Assembly (NCBI GenBank): GCA_001549895.1
Contig: AP014719.1
Coordinates: 2,542,001 to 2,606,000, forward strand
Length of the DNA stretch: 64,000 bases
Reading direction: 5' to 3'
From: Arthrobacter sp. Hiyo8
Lineage (GTDB): Bacteria; Actinomycetota; Actinomycetes; Actinomycetales; Micrococcaceae
Both the position numbers and the translations under genes were made by a program. Positions 28,988-37,548 of the stretch are shown here, one piece after another. Positions within the stretch are counted from its first letter, which is position 1, and the number at the start of each line of letters is the position of its first letter. The notes under the pieces were generated by a model. It worked only from the letters and a program-made list of their open reading frames with translations, ran no database searches and was not told the origin of the DNA.

Positions 28988-30447
28988 ATGAATGAATTCC
29001 TGAACTGGCTGCGGCACGATACCGCCGGCCTGCTTCTCCTGGCAGGGGCCGGCATTGCCCTCCTGTTGTTTCTGATCATCAAAGTCAAGGTAGAACCGTT
29101 CATTGCCTTGGTGGGTACCAGCGTGCTCGTCGCGCTGGCGGGCGGCGTGAGCATCGATGCCCTCGTCGGCTCGCCGATCAAGAGCGGTGACGCCCTCATC
29201 GAGAAGGGCTTCGCCGGGATCCTCGGACACATCACGTTGATCATCGGCCTGGGCACCGTCCTTGGCGCTATCCTGGAACGTTCCGGTGGTGCGGAGGTCC
29301 TGCTGGGCAGGCTCGTGAAGATCTTCGGCGAAAAGGGAACGCCGCTGGCCATGGGCGTCACCGGTTTTGTCCTCGGCATTCCGGTCTTCTTCGACATCGG
29401 TATTTTCGTGCTCGCACCCCTCGTCTACGTGGCGGCGGTACGCGGCGGGAAGTCCCTGATTCTGTATGCCTTGCCGCTCCTCGCCGGCCTCTCGGTGACC
29501 CACGCCTTCCTGCCACCGCACCCGGGTCCCGTGGCAGCGGCTGGCCTGTTCCACGTTGAACTTGGCTGGATCATCATCATGGGCCTCGCCTGCGGTATCC
29601 CCGCTTGGTTCGCTTCCGGCATTCTCTGGGGCCAGTGGATCGGCAAGCGCGTGCAAGTGTCCGTTCCGGAGGACCGCGTGATCCCGGAGGCAGAGGAAGC
29701 CGTGGGCCACGAGCCGCCTATGAGCGTCGTTGCCCTTGCCATCGGCCTGCCGATGCTCCTGATCCTTGGCGCCACCTTCGGCAATGTCTTCCTGCCCGCC
29801 GGTGGTTTCCGCGATGCGCTCGTGTTCTTCGGCAACCCGGCCATTGCGCTCACCGTTGCCGTTGCACTCTCCATGTGGCTCCTGGGCACGCGCCGGGGCA
29901 TGAGCGCCAAGGACCTCTCCGAACTGAGCTCGGCCTCGCTGAAGCCGGTCGGCATGATCCTGCTTGTTGTTGGAGCCGGCGCATTCTTCGGCGCCGTGCT
30001 CTCGGCAACCGGGGTGGGCAACGCGGTGGCGGACACTTTGGCCAAGGCCGGGCTGCCGGTGATCGTGTCCGCTTACGTGATCGCCTGCGGCATGCGCCTC
30101 GCCCAGGGCTCGGCCACGGTCGCGATCGTGACCACCGGCGGCATCCTGGCCCGGCGCTCACGGCCGGACACTATTCGCAGCCGCAATTGGCCCTGATTGT
30201 CATGGCCATCTCCTCCGGCTCCATCATCGCCAGCCACGTGAACGACGGCGGATTCTGGATCATCTCCAAGTACTTCAACATGTCAGTCAAGGACACCCTG
30301 AAGACGTGGACGGTGCTGGAGACCGTGCTCTCGGTAGTGGGCTTCGGCATGGCGGCGCTGCTGTACCAGTTCGGGGTTATAGGACAAAACGTGTGTATGG
30401 ATTGTGCCTGCTTCCCAGTGTTGGCGGGCGAATTTCGGGGTAGCTAA
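28988..30447 (+). CDS. gntP: Gluconate permease GntP family, 3' end hit by an IS
   Basis: About 460 residues with twelve or more transmembrane helices. VTGFVLGIPVFFDIGIFVLA and LLAGLSVTHAFLPPHPGPVA are characteristic of GntP. It probably imports the sugar acid used by this cluster. A base is missing near 30150. The natural end (CAG TTC GTC TAA) is split: the insertion element lies after the Phe codon and the final Val plus stop are found on its far side at 31671-31676. The reading frame now runs into the element and gains about 24 foreign residues, so transport may well survive. Confidence 0.88.
30366..30373. repeat. Target-site duplication, left copy
   Basis: CCAGTTCG at 30366-30373 is repeated exactly at 31664-31671, directly flanking the insertion element. 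Eight bases is the usual duplication length for the IS256 group. Confidence 0.9.
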
Positions 30448-31663
30448 GCTTTGGAAGCTTAGGGTGGCTGGGGTGCTTGCATATCTCTGGAATGTCTGGT
30501 CTGCGGTCAGGCGCTGGTACGGAACGGGAAAACGGCCGCGGGTAAGCAGCGCTACCGGTGCCTGGAATGCGGGGCGAGCCGCTCGGGTGAACGCCCGGAT
30601 GTGAGCCGGCGTGCGGAGCTGGGTGCGTTTCTGGGCTGGCTGCTGGGTACCGGCGGCCAAGCGCTGGTTGACTCGTTCGGTACGGCCCGGTCCTTCCGGC
30701 GCCGCACGGCGTGGTGCTGGAATATTGCCCCCGCGATTCCGGCCACGGGCGAGATCCATGACCAGGTCCAGATCGACGGGATCTACGTCGGCTCGTGGTG
30801 CTGCCTGATCGCGATCGCCGGTGAGCATGTGATCGGCTGGCAGTGGTGCGACACCGAGAAGAAGGCCGCGTGGGCGGCGTTGCTTGGACGTTTTCCGGCT
30901 CCGCGGGTGGTGATCACCGACGGTGGTTCCGGGATCGCCGCCGCGCTCTCTGACTGCTGGTCGGATACCGCCATTCAGCGCTGCCTGGTCCATGTCCAGC
31001 GCAACGTGCGCACCTACCTGACCAGCAGGCCCAGGACCGAGGCCGGCAAAGCTCTCCTGCGCCTTGGCCGGGCCCTGACACGGATCAGCACACCCGCGCA
31101 GGCCGCGGCGTGGCTCGGCCACCTCAATGACTGGTACCAGAACCACGGGCAACTGGTCCGGGCCCGGACTTACCGCACCGCAGCCTCCCCGGCACCGGCG
31201 TGGGTGCGGGCGAATCAGGCCTGGTGGTTTACCCATGACCGGCTCCGGAAGGCCTATCGCCTCTTGGAGCGGCTCAGCCAAGCAGGGAGCCTGTTCACCT
31301 ACCTGCGTACCGAGTTCACAGGACTCGATATCGCGGCCACGACAAACCGGATCGAAGGCGGCACGAACGCGCAGCTGCGCCTGATTCTGCGGGCCCACCG
31401 CGGGATGAGCGAAGAGCACCAGAAGCGGGCCATCGAGTGGTACCTCTATCTCCACAGCGAAACTCCGGACCAGCCCGCCCAGCTCATCCGCCCCGAGCAA
31501 TACACACCCACACGCCCGGCGGCCCAAACCGCCGTCGAGCAGCCACACGGACCCGAGGAATACGGCAACACAGCCACCGCAGAGGAAGGCCTCTGGGCCC
31601 GCAAAGGTTGGGCAGGACGCACGTGACACGCGCGGGATTTACACACGTTTTGTCCTATAACCC
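30374..31663 (+). mobile_element. Complete IS256/IS1249-type insertion sequence, 1290 bp
   Basis: Terminal inverted repeats of 24 bases match perfectly: 30374-30397, beginning GGGTTATAGGACAAAACGTG, and the reverse complement at 31640-31663. Each end is bounded by the 8-base duplication CCAGTTCG. It carries one transposase gene. Perfect ends and duplication imply a recent insertion. It landed at the last sense codon of gntP. Confidence 0.93.
30473..31626 (+). CDS. Transposase, IS256/IS1249-like
   Basis: A DDE transposase. The N-terminal zinc ribbon (CLVCGQALVRNGK, then YRCLECGASRSGER) is followed by DGIYVGSWCCLIAIAGEHV with the first catalytic Asp, the second in VVITDGGSGIAAAL, and the Glu probably in TNRIEGGTNAQLRL. 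The open frame containing the zinc ribbon has no normal start codon. One missing base near 30486 would join it to GTG 30473 (MLAYLLECLVCG); the first intact in-frame start is GTG 30601, which would lose the ribbon. Full length is about 384 residues, normal for IS1249. Confidence 0.85.
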
Positions 31664-31671
31664 CCAGTTCG
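31664..31671. repeat. Target-site duplication, right copy
   Basis: CCAGTTCG, identical to 30366-30373. The sequence continues directly into the displaced last codon (GTC) and stop (TAA) of gntP. Confidence 0.9.
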
Positions 31672-31692
31672 TCTAAACGCTGAGCGACACGG

Positions 31693-31736
31693 AAAATCCC
31701 TGGCGCCTCCGGAATTCCGTGGGCGCCAGGGATTTT
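31693..31736 (+). terminator. Terminator of the gntP operon
   Basis: AAAATCCCTGGCGCC (31693-31707) and GGCGCCAGGGATTTT (31722-31736) form a perfect 15-base stem with a 14-base loop and a T-rich end. It lies just after the original gntP stop, now separated from the gene body by the insertion element. Confidence 0.87.
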
Positions 31737-31762
31737 GCGTGTCGCGAGGCTTAAACAAAGAG

Positions 31763-31798
31763 CTCCGGAGTGCGTTATTGGGGATACGCACTCCGGAG
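31763..31798. terminator. Long perfect hairpin
   Basis: CTCCGGAGTGCGT (31763-31775) and ACGCACTCCGGAG (31786-31798) pair over 13 bases with a 10-base loop. The outer CTCCGGAG is itself a palindrome. It follows the gntP terminator by 26 bases. It could be a second terminator for either strand or a regulatory hairpin. The rest of the 31671-32008 gap shows nothing else I can identify. Confidence 0.6.
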
Positions 31799-32008
31799 CG
31801 GACTTTGGAGCAGGTTCTTGCGGGTTCCTGCTGACAAATAGCTTACGTGCCCCAACAGCACTCCGCTACCAATCTGAATAACTACTTTCACTTTACTTTT
31901 TCCGGTCCCGGGTTCACGGCGAAATCCGGCGTTTGATCGGGGTACCCGGCCCTTGTAGTGCACCCGGCGCGGGCCTAGCGTTAACTTGCACAGGAAGGGG
32001 TGGTCCAC

Positions 32009-32209
32009 GTGGAGATCTTCATGTGGTGGCTGGACATAGACCTTAAGAGCAAGGAATGGCTGCGCGAAAACCTTCGTGCCACTGAGCTTCCACTGGAAGT
32101 TCTGCAACGGATTGCGGATGTCGGAGGTCCGCGCCTTGAAGAGCTGGCCGGCGGGCTGAGCGACGCCGACTGGGACTTCATTGAGACGCAGTCCGAGTTC
32201 GTGGACTGA
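32009..32209 (+). CDS. Small hypothetical protein
   Basis: 66 residues from GTG 32009, which has AGGAAGGGG at suitable distance (32000 is an alternative start). Rich in Leu, Asp and Glu; it begins MEIFMWWLDIDLKSKEWLRE and looks helical and cytoplasmic. No family recognised. Confidence 0.62.
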   Translation: MEIFMWWLDIDLKSKEWLRENLRATELPLEVLQRIADVGGPRLEELAGGLSDADWDFIETQSEFVD

Positions 32210-32266
32210 GGCGCTTTCCTAGACCGGTTCATAAAACCGTTGCGGCTCCCGCGCGGGGATGGTTGC

Positions 32267-33433
32267 ATGGGGTTCATGGCTACCGCAGAGAGTTATGTCT
32301 TGGCGATCGGGACCAAAAAAGGATTGTGGCTGGCACGCAGCACAGACCGCAAGGAATGGTCCCTTTCCGGTCCGCACTTCCTCATGAGCGAGATCCCCAG
32401 CATCGGGATCGATACGCGCGGGGACAAGCCCCGGATCATGGTGGGCGTGCGCTCCGAACACTGGGGTCCCACCGTGGCCCACTCCGATGACCTGGGCGCC
32501 ACATGGACCGAGCCCGAACAAGGCGCCATCAAATTCCCGGACGGCACGGATGCCGCACTGGAACGGATCTGGCAGATCTACCCGGACTCCGCATCCCGGC
32601 CCGGCGTGGTCTGGGCAGGTTGCGAACCGATCTCTGTCTGGAAATCGACCGACGGCGGAGAACACTTCGAGTTGAACCGCGGCCTCTGGGACCACCCGCA
32701 TCGCAGCGAGTGGGGCGCGGGTTACGGTGGCGCTGCCGCCCACTCGATCGTGGTCAATCCTTCCGGGGAGAACGTCCATGTCGCCATGAGCACGGGCGGC
32801 GTCTACCGATCGCTCGACGGCGGAACCTCCTGGGAGGCCCGCAACAAGGGGATCTCGGCCTACTTCATGCCCGATCCCAATCCCGAGTTCGGCCAGTGCG
32901 TCCACAAGATCGCCGCGGATGCCGCCGTCGAAGGCCGGTTGTATGCGCAGAACCACCACGGCGTGTACCGCACGGACGACAACGGCGAGAACTGGGTTTC
33001 AATCGCCGACGGCCTTCCCGCTGATTTCGGCTTCGTGATGCTCACCCACCCCCGCCGCGAAGGGACCGCCTGGGTGATCCCGATCAAGGCGGATAGTGAG
33101 CGTATTCCGCCGGACGGCCATCTCGCGGTGCACCGCACGGACGACGCCGGGAATACTTGGAAGCGTTTGGATGTGGGCCTCCCGGACCATGAATACAACG
33201 CCGTGCTCCGTGACGCAGCCGCGGTGGATTCTGCTGAACCTGCCGGGGTGTACTTCGGAACACGCGGCGGTTCGGTCTACGTTAGCGCTGATGAGGGCGA
33301 GTCCTTCATCGAAGTCGCCTCGCATCTACCTGATGTTTTGTGTGTCCGGGCTGCTGTTGTCTCCGGCGTCGTCTCCGCAGCTGTGGCCGCAGAATTGGCC
33401 GCTGCCGCCGCAGCATCCAGCCTGCCGGCCTAG
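32267..33433 (+). CDS. BNR/sialidase-like beta-propeller protein
   Basis: About 388 residues, intact. Asp-box motifs recur: SVWKSTDGGEHF, VYRSLDGGTSWEA, VYRTDDNGENWVS, VHRTDDAGNTWKR and VYVSADEGESF. These mark a sialidase/exo-beta-propeller fold with similarity to WD40/YVTN proteins. No catalytic sialidase residues (Arg triad, Tyr) are obvious and no signal peptide is visible, so it is probably cytoplasmic and non-glycosidic. The start is the ATG at 32267 or 32276. A MoaD/ThiS-like gene follows 8 bases after its stop, suggesting a working pair. Confidence 0.8.
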   Translation: MGFMATAESYVLAIGTKKGLWLARSTDRKEWSLSGPHFLMSEIPSIGIDTRGDKPRIMVGVRSEHWGPTVAHSDDLGATWTEPEQGAIKFPDGTDAALERIWQIYPDSASRPGVVWAGCEPISVWKSTDGGEHFELNRGLWDHPHRSEWGAGYGGAAAHSIVVNPSGENVHVAMSTGGVYRSLDGGTSWEARNKGISAYFMPDPNPEFGQCVHKIAADAAVEGRLYAQNHHGVYRTDDNGENWVSIADGLPADFGFVMLTHPRREGTAWVIPIKADSERIPPDGHLAVHRTDDAGNTWKRLDVGLPDHEYNAVLRDAAAVDSAEPAGVYFGTRGGSVYVSADEGESFIEVASHLPDVLCVRAAVVSGVVSAAVAAELAAAAAASSLPA

Positions 33434-33441
33434 GACGGACC

Positions 33442-33729
33442 TTGCCCGATATTACGGTGGTTTTGCCCAGTGTTCTCCAGCCCCTCGCCGGCGGGCAGTC
33501 CTACCTGACTACGCCCGCCGACGGAGCTGTGACCGTGGAAAGCTTGCTTGATGCTGTGACCGGGGACTACCCGGTGCTCGCCCGGAGGATCCGGGATGAA
33601 ACCGGTTCGCTCCGCCGCTACGTGAATATTTACGTGAACGGCGAGGAGGTCCGGCGTCTGAAGGGTCTGGATACTGAGGTAGCTGCCGGCCAGGAGGTCT
33701 TGATCATCCAGTCCGTGGCTGGCGGCTGA
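33442..33729 (+). CDS. MoaD/ThiS family ubiquitin-like sulphur carrier
   Basis: About 95 residues from TTG 33442 (MPDITVVLPSVLQPLAG). It ends in VAGG, the C-terminal Gly-Gly needed for adenylation and thiocarboxylation in this fold. The core strand YVNIYVNGEEVRRLKGLDTE is typical of MoaD. No moeB/thiF or moaE gene lies nearby. Tight coupling to the propeller gene suggests it is not the ordinary molybdopterin-synthase subunit. Confidence 0.82.
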   Translation: MPDITVVLPSVLQPLAGGQSYLTTPADGAVTVESLLDAVTGDYPVLARRIRDETGSLRRYVNIYVNGEEVRRLKGLDTEVAAGQEVLIIQSVAGG

Positions 33730-33744
33730 GTGGTTCGGGCCAGG

Positions 33745-33980
33745 TCAGGCCACTCGCCAGACTGTGCATTCGTCGGTATTGATGGCCTTGCGCAGGCCCG
33801 TCAGCTGATCCATGATCCAAACGACGCCGATGCCCGGGCCGTTTCCTGGACGCTGCCCCTGCGGATGACAACGTCATCGTAGGAGGGTCCGACGGAGAGG
33901 CGGGCTTCGATCTGGTCGCCGCGGTGCAGCTGGTCAAGCGCGCGGATTCTTGTGGGGTGGGTTGATACTTCCTTCAACAT
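33745..33980 (-). CDS. Small hypothetical protein (frameshift)
   Basis: Starts at 33980 with MLKEVSTHPTRIRALDQLHR after a GGAGG-type site. It continues RGDQIEARLSVGPSYDDVVI; after one missing base near 33838 it reads VVWIMDQLTGLRKAINTDEC and stops at 33745. About 78 residues, cytoplasmic. I do not recognise the family; it may be a small regulator of the neighbouring pair but there is no direct evidence. Confidence 0.55.
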
Positions 33981-34094
33981 GGTGGCCTCCCTGGCTGGAG
34001 CTGCCAGCATTTGCCGGCTATTCCAGTGTGGCGGGCCAATGTTGCGGTGTGGTTTCGTGCGGGTTAGCCGTGGGTAAGACTTCCGGGACAAAGA

Positions 34095-34148
34095 AAATCC
34101 GTGGTTCCACACGGGCCCAGAGGGCGGCCGGTGTGGAACCACGGATTT
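34095..34148. terminator. Strong bidirectional terminator
   Basis: AAATCCGTGGTTCCACAC (34095-34112) and GTGTGGAACCACGGATTT (34131-34148) form an 18-base perfect stem with an 18-base loop. It lies just downstream of the MFS transporter gene (-) stop and has A/T at both ends. Confidence 0.85.
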
Positions 34149-34164
34149 GTTTGGAGGGAGCGTC

Positions 34165-35481
34165 CTACTTCAGGCCGAGCTCCGCCGTCGGGGTCTTGAA
34201 GGATTCGCGGGCGGTCATCGCGGAGACCGCCGCGATGACGCAGATGACGCCGGTGAAGATGCTGATCTGGACCCAGCCGCCGGCCTTGGTGCCGCCCATT
34301 GCCGTCACGATGGTCGGGGCGAAGCCTGCCATGAGGAAGCCGATCTGGGTGCCGATGGCCAAGCCGGAGAAGCGGACCTTGGTGCTGAACATTTCGCCGT
34401 AGAAGGAGGGCCATACCGCGTTTGCGGCGGCGTATCCGAGGGAGAAGTACACCACGGAGACCAGGAACATGAGCGGCACGTTTCCGGATTCGAGCGTCAA
34501 GAGGAACACCGGCGTCATGATGGCGCTGGCTACGGCGCCGTAGATGAAGACGGGCTTGCGGCCGATCCGGTCAGCCATCCGGCCGAAGACCGGCTGGGTG
34601 CCAAGCGCGACGACGTTTGCCGCCACGACGAGCCACAGGGTGATGGTGCTGTTCACGTGGGCCACGTCCTTGGCGTAGGCAATGGCCAAGGTTCCGAAGA
34701 CCGTGCTCACCGCCGAGATGAAGGCGCAGCAGATAACGCGCAGGACGTCGGCCCAGTGCAGCCGCAGAAGGTCGGCCACGGGAAGCTTGGCGATCTGGTT
34801 GTTCTTCTTGGCCTCGGCGAACGCCGGTGGTTCGTGCAGGGTGCGGCGGATGAAGAACGCTACCAGGACCACGACGGCGCTGAGCCAGAACGGGATCCGC
34901 CAGCCGATGCCGTACTTGACCTCGTCCGGGAGGGCGACGACGGGGATGAAGACCAAGGCTGCGAGGATCTGGCCGCCCTGGGTTCCGGTAAGGGTCCAGG
35001 AGGTAAAGAAGGAGCGGCGGTTGTCCGGCGCGTGTTCCAGCGTCATGGATGAAGCGCCGGCTTGTTCACCGGCGGCCGAGAGGCCCTGGCAGAGCCGTGC
35101 GAAGACCAGCAGCGCCGGAGCCCACCAACCGATGGACTTGAAATCGGGGAGGCAGCCGATGATGAACGTCGCACCGCCCATGAGCACCAGGGTAAACATC
35201 AGCACGCGCTGGCGGCCGATGCGGTCGCCGAAGTGCCCCAGGATGATGGCTCCAACGGGCCGTGCTACGTAGGCGAAGCCGAACGTCGCGAAGGACATAA
35301 TGGCTGCGTTGGCGTCGGCGCTGGGGAAGAAGACGTGCGGGAAAATCAGGGCCGCGGCCGAACCGAAGATGAAGAAGTCGTAGTACTCGACGGCGCTACC
35401 GAGGAAGCTGGCGAGGGCGGCCTTCTTCGGCGTTCCTGCCGTGGCAGTGCCCGGCGTCGTAGACGGGATCGTGTGACTCAT
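34165..35481 (-). CDS. MFS transporter, metabolite:H+ symporter (MHS) family
   Basis: 438 residues, intact, twelve helices. ASFLGSAVEYYDFFIFGSAA near residues 24-44 and GHFGDRIGRQRVLMFTLVLM are signatures of the MHS group (shikimate, dicarboxylate and aromatic acid symporters). Beside a quinate/shikimate catabolic island it most probably imports shikimate, quinate or protocatechuate. The start at 35481 follows AAGGAACACC. It is divergent from an IclR regulator. Confidence 0.88.
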   Translation of the reverse strand: MSHTIPSTTPGTATAGTPKKAALASFLGSAVEYYDFFIFGSAAALIFPHVFFPSADANAAIMSFATFGFAYVARPVGAIILGHFGDRIGRQRVLMFTLVLMGGATFIIGCLPDFKSIGWWAPALLVFARLCQGLSAAGEQAGASSMTLEHAPDNRRSFFTSWTLTGTQGGQILAALVFIPVVALPDEVKYGIGWRIPFWLSAVVVLVAFFIRRTLHEPPAFAEAKKNNQIAKLPVADLLRLHWADVLRVICCAFISAVSTVFGTLAIAYAKDVAHVNSTITLWLVVAANVVALGTQPVFGRMADRIGRKPVFIYGAVASAIMTPVFLLTLESGNVPLMFLVSVVYFSLGYAAANAVWPSFYGEMFSTKVRFSGLAIGTQIGFLMAGFAPTIVTAMGGTKAGGWVQISIFTGVICVIAAVSAMTARESFKTPTAELGLK

Positions 35482-35573
35482 GGTGTTCCTTTTGTGTGAC
35501 GGCGATGTCGCATCTGGCTGAAATGTGCGTACCTGGAACGTCGTTGTGGGTCCGGCAGCGGCCTCACACTGTA

Positions 35574-35678
35574 GCCACATTGTGAGAGCTACTTGTGCGA
35601 TATAGCAATAATGACTGTGAGCGCAGTCACTTGTCAAGATATTTACTCACCATCTAGATATAGCTCTCACGATGTGGC
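35574..35678. promoter_or_regulatory. Divergent operator region (MFS / IclR)
   Basis: GCCACATTGTGAGAGCTA (35574-35591) and TAGCTCTCACGATGTGGC (35661-35678) are inverted copies of an 18-base site with one mismatch, 69 bases apart. Between them lies a smaller palindrome, TGACTG-6-CAGTCA (35612-35629). The sites sit in the divergent promoter region and are probably bound by the adjacent IclR protein, possibly with looping. Confidence 0.68.
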
Positions 35679-35689
35679 AATCTTTAGTT

Positions 35690-36457
35690 ATGGATGTGAA
35701 GGAAGACACAAAAACCGACATGATCGGCAAGGCCCTGGGCCTCCTGGTATTGCTGGGTAATGAGCCGAAGGGGCCAGCGCCTCGGAGCTCGCCCGCCAGG
35801 CGGAGCTGCCCTTCAGTACCACCTACAGGCTGCTCGGATCCCTGACCCGCGACGGATTCGTTGACTACGAGGCCGACGGCCGCCGCTACCACCTGGGCTT
35901 CGCGTCTTCCAGCTGGGCCAGCGGGTGTCCAATCACCACGGCTTTGCGGGTACCGCGCGACCCATCCTGCAGCGTGTCACGGAGGGGACCGGTGAGGCCA
36001 CTATCCTCTCGGTCAGGGATGGCCACCACCACCTCACGGTCAACAAGGTGGACGGTCCCCAGATGTTCCGGGTCACGAGTGATCCGGGCATCTTGGAATG
36101 CTGCACACCACGGCCGTGGGCAAGGCGCTAGTTGCCTTCGCGGACGACGACGAGCGGAAGCAGTTGGTGGAAGAGCTTGAGCTGGAGCCGCTGACGGAGT
36201 TCTCCATTACCGACCGCGACGCTTTCCGCCTGGAAATCGAGAAGGTCCGGCGCCAGGGCTACGCGATCATGGACGAGGAAAACGAGGTGGGCATGCGCGC
36301 CGTCGCCGTCCCGGTCCTCAATTCCCAGGGCGTTGCGTTCGCCTCGCTTGCCACCGCCGTCCCTGTCTTCCGAATGAGCGTGGAGCAGCTGGTGGCGGTG
36401 GTCCCGTTGCTGAAGAGCGCGGCGTCAGAGCTTGCCGACCGCCTGCCGCAGCGATAA
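35690..36457 (+). CDS. IclR family regulator of the aromatic island (frameshifted)
   Basis: The winged helix includes ASELARQAELPFSTTYRLLG and the effector domain includes HTTAVGKALVAFADDDERKQ. It starts at ATG 35690. Bases are lost near 35775, 35900 and 36100; restored, it has about 256 residues ending in ADRLPQR. It lies between the MHS transporter and the shikimate catabolic genes and probably responds to a pathway acid. Confidence 0.85.
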
Positions 36458-36481
36458 CGGCGCGTTAATAGCTATCACTTT

Positions 36482-36498
36482 TGTTCGCGATAAGAACA
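36482..36498. promoter_or_regulatory. IclR-type operator upstream of aroE
   Basis: TGTTCGCGATAAGAACA has 5-base arms (TGTTC/GAACA) around GCGATAA. It resembles sites bound by IclR-type regulators of protocatechuate genes. It lies 123 bases upstream of the aroE-like gene, with a TATATGA-like segment downstream that could be a -10 element. Confidence 0.6.
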
Positions 36499-36620
36499 CT
36501 AGTGCAATATATGAACATTTTGTGTAGTCTGATTCATACCGCCCGGCGGAGCAGCACGCTCTGGACGTCCCGAGGGAATCCAGGGAGGGCCAATCCGCGG
36601 GTGCAGTTGTCAAAGGAGCA

Positions 36621-37548
36621 ATGAGCATGAGCAACCGAGCCGAATCCTTCCTGGTGGGCCTGATCGGTGAAGGCGTATCGCCTTCACTGACGCCGCCCAT
36701 GCATGAGAGGGAGGCCGACGTCCAGGGGCTGCGCTACCTGTACCGGCCCATCGACCTGCTGGAGCTCTCCCTGCCCGGCTCCGCCGTCGGCGATTTGCTG
36801 ACCGCTGCTTCCCGGCTTGGCTACAACGGCCTCAACATCACGCATCCGTGCAAGCAATTGGTGCTGCCGTTCCTGGACGAGGTTTCCGAGGACGCAAGGC
36901 GGCTCGGCGCTGTGAACACCGTGCTGATCAAGGACGGCCGCTTTACCGGCCACAACACGGACTTCTCCGGCTTCGGCTCAGCTTTGGCCAGCGGCCTTCC
37001 CGACGCCGGCCTGGAGCGAGTCGTCCAGCTCGGCGCCGGGGTGCGGGCTCCGCCGTCGCATACGCCCTCCTTTCCGCGGGGTCAAGTCACTGGACCTTGT
37101 GGACGTCGATCCGGTGCGCTGCGCGGAACGGGCGGCGGAACTTGCCGCGCTGTTCCCGGGCAGCACCGTCACGGCGCGCACGACGGCGGAGCTGCCGCAA
37201 CTCATGCCGCTGGCCGACGGTTTGGTGCACTGCACCCCGGTGGGCATGGCCGCGCATCCAGGCCTCCCGCTGGACATGTCCCTCGTGGAACCCCGCCACT
37301 GGGTGGCTGACATCGTCTACCGACCGATCGAAACGCAGCTGGTGCTCGAGGCCCGCGCCAAGGGTTGCCGCGTTCTCGACGGCGGTCGCATGGCCGTGGG
37401 GCAGGCCGCCGACGCTTTTCGCATCTTCACCGGCCGCGATGCCGATCCAGAACGGATGCGGGCGCATTTCCTGGAGCTTGTGGGCGCCGAGGTATCCAGG
37501 GCCGAAGAGTCCAAGGCCGACAAGGCGCTCGCCGGGGCGGGGCACTGA
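36621..37548 (+). CDS. aroE: Shikimate/quinate dehydrogenase (two frameshifts)
   Basis: Oxidises shikimate or quinate in catabolism. The substrate domain has SPSLTPPMHEREADVQGLRY and the catalytic Lys in NITHPCKQ, with Asp in GHNTDFSGFG. The cofactor domain has a Gly-rich loop broken by two missing bases near 37040 and 37080, then VDVDPVRCAERAAELAALFP. Restored length is about 309 residues. It starts at ATG 36621 after AAAGGAG. Its stop overlaps the following start. Operon context indicates a degradative QuiB/AroE homologue rather than the biosynthetic AroE. Confidence 0.87.

Noticed and set aside
28015..29397. 460-residue minus-strand frame opposite the deacylase, aldolase and gntP genes
   Set aside because: No recognisable domain, and the plus-strand genes have clear catalytic motifs and coupling.
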